Assembly: GCA_900472485.1 (NCBI GenBank)
Contig: UCII01000011.1
Coordinates: forward strand, 124,001-188,000
From: Hyphomicrobiales bacterium
Lineage (GTDB): Bacteria > Pseudomonadota > Alphaproteobacteria > Rhizobiales > Rhizobiaceae
DNA length: 64,000 bases
Direction of reading: 5' to 3'
Under the pieces are notes generated by a model. It saw only the letters and a program-made list of their open reading frames with translations, did not search any database and was not told the origin of the DNA. This document shows, piece by piece, positions 39,521 through 47,597 of the stretch (position 1 is its first letter; each line of letters opens with the position of its first letter). A program made the translations under genes and the position numbers.

Positions 39521-40264
39521 TCAGTAACGCGGTGTGGTATTGCCGACGAAGCGATGAGGGCCGGTATGGGACAGCTTGCTCGCGGTATCAAGCCAGATCT
39601 TGCCGCCGATGGCTCGCCAGCGGTGACAGAAGGCGAAGTCCTCGCTGAGATAGATTCCCGTTCCCTCCTCGACCATGCATTCGAACAGGGCGTATTGGGT
39701 GCCGGGCGAGCGTTTGGTGCTGGGATAGGCGTGGATTGCGTTGTAGCGCAGCTCCGGATAGGCCGCGATCATTCTTTCTATGACGCTGCGCTTGATCAGA
39801 AGCATGCCGGTGCCTGCATAGACTGCGCTGACGAAATCGCCTTCACGTTCTGCAACCTCGCCGACAAGCGGGGTCCCGACATAGTGAAGTGCGGCAGCCG
39901 CAAGTGTTTCGCCGTCGGCTGAATTGATGCGGGCCGCCGTCTCCCAATCATAATCCTTGATCGGATACATGGCAGCGACCACGTCCTTATCGGCTTCCAG
40001 CAGCCTCATGACCTGATCAGGCTCGAAGCTGATGTCGGCGTCGATGAAGAGCATATGGGTCGCCGTCGTATCGTTCAGGAAAGACGAGACAAGCGTGTTT
40101 CGGCTGCGGGTAATCAGGGCGTCATTGCCGAGCAGGGCCAGCGTCAGCTGTATGCCTGCCTGCGCGCCCGTCTGCATCAATGAGAAAATGGACTGCATAT
40201 AGTCCTTGGTGACGAGGCCGCCGAAGCAGGGAGTCGCTATGAAGATCAGCCGGTTCTCATTCAT
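39521..40264 (-). CDS. glycosyltransferase-like protein (GT-A fold, DXD)
   Basis: 247 residues. The N-terminus RLIFIATPCFGGLVTKDYMQSIFSL and the segment HMLFIDADISFEPDQVMRLLEADKDVVAAMYP, which contains Asp-Ala-Asp in the position of a metal-binding DXD, suggest a GT-A nucleotide-diphospho-sugar transferase. There is no membrane helix. Members of this group are usually of unknown acceptor and donor. It stands alone upstream of the thi riboswitch on the same strand. Confidence 0.65.
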   Translation of the reverse strand: MNENRLIFIATPCFGGLVTKDYMQSIFSLMQTGAQAGIQLTLALLGNDALITRSRNTLVSSFLNDTTATHMLFIDADISFEPDQVMRLLEADKDVVAAMYPIKDYDWETAARINSADGETLAAAALHYVGTPLVGEVAEREGDFVSAVYAGTGMLLIKRSVIERMIAAYPELRYNAIHAYPSTKRSPGTQYALFECMVEEGTGIYLSEDFAFCHRWRAIGGKIWLDTASKLSHTGPHRFVGNTTPRY

Positions 40265-40868
40265 TCGCGATTTTCCCTCTCCGATGGCGCGAGTCGCCGG
40301 AATCTAGGAAAATTCAACATTTCTGTGTGTAGCGAATTGTTGAAATTCATTGCTGATCTTTGCTCAAGCCGACCGGTCATTTGCCGCGGAATTCCCGATG
40401 GCCATGCCATGACCGGATTGCCCTGCCATGGCGTCATCGACCGCCGACATCGCGCTGGCCTTAAATGCGATGACGACCCGACTGGCAGGCGTTCTTGTGA
40501 GCAGGGACATCTTTGCCATCCTTGCCGGATGCCGCCGTGGCCTGCGGTCGCGAGTTGCATTTAAGCAACAGCAGCCAAGACTAACGCCTCAGCGCCCTTC
40601 ATATAATTGACAAACATACGGGCTGTTTGTAAATCCAATGTCAGGACATAAGTTGTCTTACGGTCGAGCAATCGGCCGGATCGGTAGAGGCATTTCAAAG
40701 CCTTTTACCGCGGGGGTAATCATGAAGGTTCGAGGGGACTCAAGCCAACATCAGGTGCGTATTTGCCGGGCTGCCCGGTCGTGTTTAGACCAAACCGATC
40801 TCCAGGGTGATGCTCCAGTTCTGCGCTCGCGGTAAAATAGAAATGCATAATACAACCAGGAGTTTAAA
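40265..40868. promoter_or_regulatory. 604-base gap with a probable distal ropA promoter
   Basis: TTGACA (40607-40612), a 17-base spacer and TAAATC (40630-40635) make a promoter that would give a 5' leader of about 230 bases for the porin. ACAAAC (40610-40615) and GTTTGT (40625-40630) form an inverted repeat within it, a possible operator. The rest of the gap shows no gene or repeat I can support. Confidence 0.45.
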
Positions 40869-41960
40869 ATGAACATCAAGAGCCTTCTTCTCGGCTCCGC
40901 TGCTGCGCTGGCAGCAGTATCCGGTGCCCATGCAGCAGACGCGATCGTCGCTGCTGAGCCGGAGCCGCTGGAATACGTTCGCATCTGCGACGCATACGGT
41001 GCTGGCTACTTCTTCATTCCGGGCACGGAAACCTGCCTCAAGATCGGCGGCCGCGTCCGTACCGAAGGCGAATGGTACGACGCCTACAACCCGAACAGCA
41101 AGAACGGCACGCTCTGGCACACCCGCGCCGAGCTGAGCGTCGACACCGCGACCGACACCGAATACGGCCCGCTGAAGACCAATACGGTCATCCGTTGGGA
41201 CTGGAACGACGGCAACTCGACCTCCACCAAGCTGCTGTTCGCCAACATCAGCCTCGGCGGCTTCCTCGTCGGTAAGGCCGATTCGCAGTATAACTACTAC
41301 ATCGGTTATGCCGGCGACGTCATCAACGACGACGTGATCTATGACGGCCCGTACGAACTCAACCAGTTGACCTACAGCTACGATGCCGGCAACGGCTTCA
41401 CGGCTGTGGTCTCGGTTGAAGACAGCAACTCCAGCGGCTCGGGCGCTTCCTATGGCTCCAGCTGGTGGTCCGACGACAAGGGCAATCACTACGCTCCTGA
41501 CGTCGTTGCCGGTGCTGGCTTCAAGTCCGGCGCATGGGGCTTCAAGGTCGTCGGTGGTTACGATTCGATCGTCGAAGAAGGCGCCATCAAGGCTCGTGTC
41601 GATGCTGACTTCGGTACCTTCTCGGCCTTCTTGATGGGCGGCTGGAACACCGACGGCGACAAGCTCAACAAGTACGCAGGCACCAACCTCGATCGTTCGG
41701 CTTGCCCGGTTAACGATGCATCGAAGTGCGGCTGGGGTGACTGGGCTGTCTGGGGCGGCGTTGGCGTTCCGATCAACGAAAAGCTGAAGTGGAACCTCCA
41801 GCTCGCCTACACCGACTCGAAGATCTTTGCCGCCACGACGAACGTCAAGTGGAACCCGGTCAAGAACCTGCTCATCGAGCCGGAAGTCTCTTACACCAAC
41901 TTCGATTCTGTGAACCAGGATCAGTGGGCTGGTATCCTGCGCTTCGAGCGTAGCTTCTAA
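40869..41960 (+). CDS. ropA: RopA-type outer-membrane porin
   Basis: 363 residues with a signal peptide ending at GAHAAD (about 22). The mature start EPLEYVRICDAYGAGYFFIPGTETCLKIGGRVR is the hallmark of alphaproteobacterial Porin_2 proteins, with two cysteines. It is rich in aromatic residues and ends in Phe (RFERSF), as beta-barrel proteins do for assembly. RBS AGGAG before ATG. It forms trimeric diffusion channels in the outer membrane. Codon use is strongly biased to C-ending codons, in keeping with high expression. A terminator follows. Confidence 0.95.
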   Translation: MNIKSLLLGSAAALAAVSGAHAADAIVAAEPEPLEYVRICDAYGAGYFFIPGTETCLKIGGRVRTEGEWYDAYNPNSKNGTLWHTRAELSVDTATDTEYGPLKTNTVIRWDWNDGNSTSTKLLFANISLGGFLVGKADSQYNYYIGYAGDVINDDVIYDGPYELNQLTYSYDAGNGFTAVVSVEDSNSSGSGASYGSSWWSDDKGNHYAPDVVAGAGFKSGAWGFKVVGGYDSIVEEGAIKARVDADFGTFSAFLMGGWNTDGDKLNKYAGTNLDRSACPVNDASKCGWGDWAVWGGVGVPINEKLKWNLQLAYTDSKIFAATTNVKWNPVKNLLIEPEVSYTNFDSVNQDQWAGILRFERSF

Positions 41961-41991
41961 TATTGAATTACCCGGCCTAGCGCCGGGTATG

Positions 41992-42090
41992 AGAAGCCTG
42001 GCGTTCCAATCCGTCAGGCTTCTTTCATCGATCGGTTGACCTCCGATCAAAGCAAAGGATCTGGCTTTCCCTCCGGATCCTTTTTTATTT
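41992..42090 (+). terminator. porin terminator region
   Basis: AGAAGCCTG (41992-42000) pairs with CAGGCTTCT (42015-42023), followed by TTC. Then AAAGGATC (42054-42061) pairs with GATCCTTT (42076-42083), followed by TTTATTT, a standard Rho-independent terminator. A smaller ACCCGGC/GCCGGGT hairpin comes just after the stop codon. Confidence 0.8.
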
Positions 42091-42195
42091 CCAGCTTCTG
42101 GCAATCGATTCGGCTCCCAGCGGAAGCTTGAAACCGCTATCGTTGGTTCTCTTCAATTCCGAAGAGGAAACCGTTGTACGCTTTTTCCGGTATCG

Positions 42196-42837
42196 TCAGA
42201 TTGCCGTAATCGCCAGCTCCGGCGTCTGTGCCAGCGGGAACCAGGTCTTCAGCACCATCTTTATGAACATCTGTCCACACGGAACCAGTTCGAAACTGCC
42301 CCGGTCGAGCGTCCATTCGGTGATCAGGCCGCCGATGACTGCTGTCAGAGCGGAAGCGGCCGTATCCGGCGTCCAGGGAGCCGGAAGTTTCGTCTTTTCA
42401 TCCATCAGGGTGAAAATGCGTTCGAAATTTTCATGCATGTCGTGCCGGAACGAGCTCGCCCGGCTTGTCGTCCCGTCGCAAAATGCCATGTCGAGATGCA
42501 TCATCACCTTCAACATGCTGCGCTTGCGCGGATCGCTGTGAATGTCGTCGAATATCGCAGCTATGGTATCGGCGATGAGATCAAGCGGATTGGGCGGCAG
42601 TTCTTTCGACATCCGCTCCGCCAGATCCTTGAACGGCTGCTGGGCCTCGTCGCGAATCGCAAACATCAGACCTTGCTTGTTCTTGAAATGCCAGTGCACT
42701 GCCCCCCGCGTGACACCGGCGACTACGGCTATCTCTTCCAGGCTCACATTCTCGTAGCCCTTGTCGAGAAACAGAGCTTTTGCGGATTGCAAAATCTCGC
42801 TCCTCGTTTCCGCCGCCTCCTCCTTAGTTCGCCTCAT
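42196..42837 (-). CDS. TetR/AcrR-family repressor
   Basis: 213 residues. The N-terminal HTH (SAKALFLDKGYENVSLEEIAVVAGVTRGAVHWHFKNKQGL, in part) closely follows TtgR/AcrR, and the C-terminal domain (about 85-205) is the multidrug-efflux-type ligand pocket. Such regulators normally repress an RND or MFS pump, but no pump gene is next to it in this window. Confidence 0.92.
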   Translation of the reverse strand: MRRTKEEAAETRSEILQSAKALFLDKGYENVSLEEIAVVAGVTRGAVHWHFKNKQGLMFAIRDEAQQPFKDLAERMSKELPPNPLDLIADTIAAIFDDIHSDPRKRSMLKVMMHLDMAFCDGTTSRASSFRHDMHENFERIFTLMDEKTKLPAPWTPDTAASALTAVIGGLITEWTLDRGSFELVPCGQMFIKMVLKTWFPLAQTPELAITAI

Positions 42838-43335
42838 TCACCTCTCCACAGAAACCGATTTTCAAGCTGTGCCCCTCTTCTTCGTATTCTTTTCCATCAA
42901 TGCCGCTCAGTGCTGGAGCCCATATACCAGCAATGCCTCAACAGAGTGGCGGAATTTATATATTCCCTAAAAATCGAGGAAGGAAATCGCAACAGGATGT
43001 GTTCGTCAAGCGTCTATAAGCCACGCGCAAGTTTCCTTGTGCAATTTCCCCACGTTGGGAAGTGAAAATCGAAAATGTGCAGATGCCAATATAGCCATGA
43101 TGGCGACATACATATTGGCGGGGTGGTCCCGGGACGCCTGCTCTGGAAAAGATGCATCGGTCAAGTTGGGGCGCAAGATGCGTTTGATCGGCGGCGTTCG
43201 CAAGTCCATCCGCACATGTCGATTGTCGAAACCATGCTCCCGCCTTCACGCGGTCGGGTCTGGTATCGATCGTGTTCAAGTCGCGTACGCATAAGCCATC
43301 CGAGTTCCTCTCAACGCTCGTATCTGGAGGCCCCA
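42838..43335. other. 498-base gap with a nested palindrome
   Basis: GCCAATAT (43085-43092) and ATATTGGC (43112-43119) flank an inner GCCAT/ATGGC pair (43094-43104). A 5-bp TTCCC/GGGAA hairpin lies at 43046-43061. The stretch 43130-43320 before the EF-hand gene holds nothing I can name. Confidence 0.4.
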
Positions 43336-44169
43336 ATGACGAGCATCTACTCGATCTCATCGAGCAATTATTATCAATACCAGACCTCGCGCTCCACAGC
43401 GTCGACGGCTGATGATTCCATCGCGTCCTTGCTGTCCGACAGCTCCTCCGGCAATTCGTCGGGCAGTTCTTCCGGCACGAGTTCCTCTTCGTCTTCAGAC
43501 GATCAATCTCAGATCGCTTCGGCAGAACAGCTCGTCGCGCAGCTGATGAACATGATTCTCAACATGCAGGCCGGCATCGGCAGCGATGGCTCGACATCGG
43601 ATTCCAACAGCAACTCCACCAGTTCGACGTCAAGTACGCAGCAGACTTCCGCAACCGGCGGCCAGGATGGCAGCCAAAGCGATACGATCAGCGCCATGGA
43701 CACCAATGGCGACGGCAATATCAGCGAAGCGGAATTCGTGGCCGCACGCCCGTCGGACGTCAGCGAAACCCAGGCGCAGCAATTGTTCCAAAGCTTCGAC
43801 ACCGACAATGCCGGCTCTATCACCGAGGCGCAGCTTGCAAAAGCCATGCAGGCAGGCCATCACGGCCGTCCCGCGCCGGGCGGCGGGCAGATGAGCGAGG
43901 ACGAGCTCTCCGCCGCATTTTCCTCCATGGATACGAACGGCGACGGCAACGTAAGCCAATCCGAATTCGTGGCCGCCCGTCCTTCCGATGTAAGCGAAGA
44001 CCAGGCAACGTCGCTGTTCAAGAGCCTCGACACATCCGGCTCCGGATCGTTGACGCAGAGCCAGTTCGAGCAGGCCATGAAGGCGCAGCAATCGCAGATG
44101 CCGGATTTCGGAAGCTTCTACGCGAACAATGAACAGGATCTGACGACGAGCGACCTGTTGACGCTCTGA
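43336..44169 (+). CDS. EF-hand protein with serine-rich N-terminus
   Basis: 277 residues from ATG 43336, preceded by GGAGG. Residues 1-115 are low-complexity Ser/Thr/Asn-rich. Then come four EF-hand loops: DTNGDGNISEAEF and DTNGDGNVSQSEF are canonical, while DTDNAGSITEAQL and DTSGSGSLTQSQF are degenerate. The unit EFVAARPSDVSE + EF loop occurs twice, so the domain arose by internal duplication. There is no signal peptide; a type I secretion route or cytoplasmic Ca2+ sensing are both possible. It lies upstream of an ECF sigma factor in the same direction. Confidence 0.85.
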   Translation: MTSIYSISSSNYYQYQTSRSTASTADDSIASLLSDSSSGNSSGSSSGTSSSSSSDDQSQIASAEQLVAQLMNMILNMQAGIGSDGSTSDSNSNSTSSTSSTQQTSATGGQDGSQSDTISAMDTNGDGNISEAEFVAARPSDVSETQAQQLFQSFDTDNAGSITEAQLAKAMQAGHHGRPAPGGGQMSEDELSAAFSSMDTNGDGNVSQSEFVAARPSDVSEDQATSLFKSLDTSGSGSLTQSQFEQAMKAQQSQMPDFGSFYANNEQDLTTSDLLTL

Positions 44170-44523
44170 TCGAGCCTCAGCTTTCGCATTCCGCCATGCG
44201 AAGTGCCGGCAAGCCCGGGTGGGGAAGGTTGAAACTCCTGCCTCCGGGTGAGCCGGCTCTTTTATGTTTGCTTGATAGAGGGCCTTTGGGCTCGAAAGAA
44301 AATTCGAAACCCCTCGATATGAAAGCGACGGAATTCGGCAAGGACGGCGTTCAATCCTTGTGAGCCTGTGTTTGATGTCGAAGGATGATACGCTGACCGA
44401 GATACTGCGATCTAAGTGGCGTTGCTTGCCGAAGTTGACGGCGAGGCGGCGTTTGCCGCCCGGGAGCTCAAGGCCCATGTGCCATGCCGGTATCGCAGGA
44501 AACTGGAGCGGTAGCGATTGTCG
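44170..44523 (+). terminator. gap with a GC hairpin after the EF-hand gene
   Basis: GCCGGC (44205-44210) with CCCGG pairs with CCGGG and GCCGGC (44252-44257), followed by TCTTTTATGTTTG, a plausible terminator. It is 354 bases to the sigma gene; the remainder presumably carries the sigma promoter, but I see no clear boxes. Confidence 0.55.
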
Positions 44524-45096
44524 ATGAAGTGGGATCGCACGCCCAAGAGTGGCGACCCGGATGAAGACCTGCTCGGTCGCATCGCTGCGGGCGACGTTCC
44601 GGCGATGCGCATGATGATAGCACGGCAGTTGCCGCGCATCGTTGCCGTTGCAACCCGCATGCTTGGCGATGCGACTGAGGCCGAGGATGTGGCGCAGGAA
44701 ACATTGCTGCGCGTCTGGCGCAATGCTGGCGGCTGGCGCCAGGGCAATGCCCGCTTCAGCACCTGGGTGCATCGCGTAGCGACCAACCTTTGTTATGATC
44801 GCCTACGGCGTCGCAAGGACGTTCTTGCCGAGCACCCACCCGACGTCGAGTATGAAGGTCCCGCGCCGGATGCGGGCTTGATGAGCGAGGACGATCCATC
44901 CAGGCGCGTGGAGCGAGCCATGCAGATGATCGCGCCCAGGCAGCGCGAGGCGATCATTCTGGTTTACTATCAGGCGCTGTCGAATGCCGAGGCAGCTGAG
45001 ATCATGGACGTCAGCGTCGACGCACTGGAAAGCCTGCTTGCGCGCGGAAGGCGCTCCTTGCAGGCGCTTTTGTTGAAGGATGAGGGCGATGGTTGA
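44524..45096 (+). CDS. ECF-type RNA polymerase sigma factor
   Basis: 190 residues from ATG 44524 (TTG 44518 is also in frame). Region 2 has LGDATEAEDVAQETLLRVWRNAGGW and region 4 has IAPRQREAIILVYYQALSNAEAAEIMDVSVDALESLLARGRRSLQ (in part). It directs polymerase to promoters of an extracytoplasmic stress response. It is followed at 8 bases overlap by a membrane protein of anti-sigma type, so its activity is probably held off by that partner. Confidence 0.93.
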   Translation: MKWDRTPKSGDPDEDLLGRIAAGDVPAMRMMIARQLPRIVAVATRMLGDATEAEDVAQETLLRVWRNAGGWRQGNARFSTWVHRVATNLCYDRLRRRKDVLAEHPPDVEYEGPAPDAGLMSEDDPSRRVERAMQMIAPRQREAIILVYYQALSNAEAAEIMDVSVDALESLLARGRRSLQALLLKDEGDG

Positions 45097-45541
45097 GAAT
45101 ATCGCGGGTCCAATGAATACCGAGCGGTTCGAAGCGCTCACCGCGGCCTATGGCGGCGATATCCGCCGATGGCCGCAGGCTGAGCGCGCGGCCGCACGGG
45201 ATTTTGCCAAGAGTCATGCCGCCGCCGAAACGCTTGCGCGCGCGGCCGATCTGGATGCGTTGCTCGACACCTACGTCATGAAGCCTCGCCACGCCGGCCT
45301 TGAAGAGCGAATTCTCGCAAAGCTCGTTCGCCGCCTGACGATAAGAAACTGGTTTCGCTTCGGCTCGGCCGGCATCGGCCTCGTGGGGGTTGGCATCGCC
45401 GGGGCGCTTGCCGGCAGCATCGCCATCGGCGTCTTGGCCCCGAGCTTCACGGCCGATACCTCAGTCGTCTCCGAAGGAACCGCGACCATGTTCGGCGATA
45501 TAGGGCCGGACGCGGGTTTAGCGCAGCAGGACAGCCAATGA
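45089..45541 (+). CDS. membrane anti-sigma factor, putative
   Basis: 150 residues from ATG 45089 (ATG 45080 is an alternative), overlapping the sigma gene. The cytoplasmic part (1-85) is charged and helical, with AYGGDIRRWPQAERAAAR typical of the short anti-sigma proteins found next to rhizobial ECF genes. One hydrophobic helix (FGSAGIGLVGVGIAGALAGSIAIGVL, in part, about 90-115) anchors it, with a short periplasmic tail. The call rests on position and layout. Confidence 0.7.
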   Translation: MVENIAGPMNTERFEALTAAYGGDIRRWPQAERAAARDFAKSHAAAETLARAADLDALLDTYVMKPRHAGLEERILAKLVRRLTIRNWFRFGSAGIGLVGVGIAGALAGSIAIGVLAPSFTADTSVVSEGTATMFGDIGPDAGLAQQDSQ

Positions 45542-45987
45542 CGGAACGCAGCTTTCGAATAGTGGTCATTTTTCTTTTGGTGCTGAATACGTTCCTGGTC
45601 GGAGCATTGGCCGGGGGCGGGCTGACCTGGATACGCAAGACGCAGGCGCGGGCCGGAATGATGCCGCTAGCCGGCGAGCAATTGCCTTCTGCGCAGAAGA
45701 AGGCTCTGCGTGCGGCGCTCGACGAAGCCCGCAAGGATGAACGTCAGATCATTCTCGAGGCGCAGCAGGCCAAGGTCGACGCCGCCTCCATTCTTGGGCA
45801 GCCGACGCTGGATAAAGAGGCGCTCTCAGCCGCGCTGGCGAGGGCGCGCGATGCCGACATCGCTTTGAGGGCGAAGCTGGAGCAGCGTGCCGTCGATTTT
45901 GCAGCAGGGCTTTCCTACGACGAGCGTCGGGCGCTGGCGGAAAGCCTGGTCCGCCGCAGCATGCCCAAGGCCGCTGCCACAAAATGA
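45538..45987 (+). CDS. CnrR/ZraP-like periplasmic (heavy-metal) sensor
   Basis: 149 residues. An N-terminal membrane anchor (IVVIFLLVLNTFLVGALAG) is followed by a helical periplasmic domain with regular heptads (KKALRAALDEARKDERQIILEAQQAKVDA, in part). The layout and DYDERRALAES-like C-terminus (here SYDERRALAESLVRR) place it with Metal_resist/CnrR proteins. In Cupriavidus CnrX/CnrY/CnrH a similar sensor controls an ECF sigma factor. It overlaps the anti-sigma gene by ATGA. The signal it senses here is unknown. Confidence 0.75.
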   Translation: MTERSFRIVVIFLLVLNTFLVGALAGGGLTWIRKTQARAGMMPLAGEQLPSAQKKALRAALDEARKDERQIILEAQQAKVDAASILGQPTLDKEALSAALARARDADIALRAKLEQRAVDFAAGLSYDERRALAESLVRRSMPKAAATK

Positions 45988-46062
45988 TCATAGTTGCGGA
46001 GCGACGGATCGAAACCAGGTCTGCGTTAAAGGAGCATGTTTGATGCAGGAGTTGGCAAGGTC

Positions 46063-47595
46063 ATGGCCCAGCAGTCCGATGATGTTTATGCCGCGCTCGC
46101 CCTTTCCCGCTTTGGGCTAGGGGCGGACCACAACGGCACCACGTCGATCGCATCGGATCCGCGCGGCGCGCTGCTGGAAGAAATCACCGAGCGCTTCGTT
46201 CCGGTTCCGGTCGGCCCGCAGCTGCAATCGACCGCCGATCTTCTCGTTTCCCTCTACGCATTCCAGGAACAGCGCAAGGAGGCCAGACAGCAGGCCGCAG
46301 CCGCTGTCGCCGCCGTGCCTCAGGACAAGCAGATGCAAGGCCCGCCGTCGCCGCAGAAGCCACCGGTGCAGCCTCCGGGCGCCATGCCAGGGCAGCAGAA
46401 CAATCAGGCCCAGCCGAATAACCAAGCCATGGCGGTTGCCATCGGCAAGGCAGTCGAGAAGCTGGAAAAGCCCGCAATGCCTTACCTTCCACAGCAGGTC
46501 CTGCTGGCGGAAGTGGATGCCCGCTTCAACGGCACTATCCGGCAGCCATTGATCGGATTTGGCGAGCGGCTTGCCATGTTCTGGGCAAACCATTTCGCGG
46601 TCGCCGTGTCGAAGAGCGAGGAGGTGCATATCGTTGCCGGCGCCTTCGAGCGCGAAGCGATCCGGCCGCACGTCTTCGGGCGTTTCGCCGATATGCTATT
46701 CGCCGTCGAGACCCATCCGGCGATGCTTGCCTATCTCGACAACCAGCAATCGATCGGACCGAACTCCAAAGCCAATGCCAACAAGAAGCGTGGTCTCAAT
46801 GAGAATCTCGCCCGCGAGACGCTGGAACTCCACACGCTTGGCGTCAACGGCGGCTACACGCAGACCGACGTGACGACGCTTGCCAAGATCATCACCGGCT
46901 GGACGGTCGCGCGCGCCGACGGCAAGCTCGGGGCGCCCGGCACCTTCGTCTTCAATGCCGGTGCCCACGAGCCTGGCGACCAGACGCTACTCGGTCTCAC
47001 CTATGCCGACAATGGTGTGGGGCAGGGACGGGAGGCACTGCGCGATCTCGCCCGCCATCCGGCGACAGCACAGCATATCGCCACCAAGCTTGTCCGCCAT
47101 TTCGTGGCCGATACGCCGCCGCCAGGACTTGTGCAGACCGTTGCTGCAACCTTCAGCAAGACGGATGGCGATCTTTCAGCCGTCTATCGGGCGCTTATCG
47201 GTTCCGAGGATGCTTGGAACCCGACACTGTCGAAGGTTCGCTCTCCCCTCGAATTCATGACCGCGCTCTTGCGAGCGAGCGGCGAGACGCCGAAACCGAA
47301 TGTCATTCTCGGCGCCTTGACCGCCATGGGCCAGCCTTTCTGGGCGCCGGCCGGTCCCAATGGCTTTGCCGATACAGCTGATGTCTGGGCCTCCAGCGAG
47401 AGCCTCAGCATGCGTATGGATGTCGCCAACATGATCGCCAATGCGGTGCCGCCCCAGGTCGATCCCCGCAGTTTCGTGTCCGACAGCCTGGGACCGCTTC
47501 TTTCGAACGAAACGCTGCAGGCGGTATCGCGTGCGGAAACCCGCAAGCAGGGCCTGACGATCGCTTATCTTTCCCCCGAATTTCAAAGGCGCTGA
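46063..47595 (+). CDS. DUF1800 domain protein
   Basis: 510 residues from ATG 46063; ATG 46036 is also in frame but stands only one base after its AGGAG. The conserved opening is YAALALSRFGLGAD. A Gln/Pro-rich linker lies at about 95-130, and blocks GFGERLAMFWANHFAVAVSK, NENLARETLELHTLGVNGGYTQTDV and ITGWTVARADG are typical of the family. No signal peptide is seen. DUF1800 is nearly always next to DUF1501, as here (2 bases apart); their biochemical role is unknown to me. Confidence 0.88.
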   Translation: MAQQSDDVYAALALSRFGLGADHNGTTSIASDPRGALLEEITERFVPVPVGPQLQSTADLLVSLYAFQEQRKEARQQAAAAVAAVPQDKQMQGPPSPQKPPVQPPGAMPGQQNNQAQPNNQAMAVAIGKAVEKLEKPAMPYLPQQVLLAEVDARFNGTIRQPLIGFGERLAMFWANHFAVAVSKSEEVHIVAGAFEREAIRPHVFGRFADMLFAVETHPAMLAYLDNQQSIGPNSKANANKKRGLNENLARETLELHTLGVNGGYTQTDVTTLAKIITGWTVARADGKLGAPGTFVFNAGAHEPGDQTLLGLTYADNGVGQGREALRDLARHPATAQHIATKLVRHFVADTPPPGLVQTVAATFSKTDGDLSAVYRALIGSEDAWNPTLSKVRSPLEFMTALLRASGETPKPNVILGALTAMGQPFWAPAGPNGFADTADVWASSESLSMRMDVANMIANAVPPQVDPRSFVSDSLGPLLSNETLQAVSRAETRKQGLTIAYLSPEFQRR

Positions 47596-47597
47596 CC

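Noticed and set aside
40265..40606. Short frames in the gap between the glycosyltransferase-like gene and the porin
   Set aside because: They lack an RBS and recognisable composition; the plus and minus frames overlap each other, so neither is supported.
40785..42104. Minus-strand 439-codon frame opposite ropA
   Set aside because: The porin frame has a signal peptide, RBS and terminator. The antisense frame arises from strong C-ending codon bias of a highly expressed gene.
43630..44772. Minus-strand 380-codon frame across the EF-hand and sigma gene boundary
   Set aside because: It overlaps two supported genes and reads as low-complexity text; no RBS.
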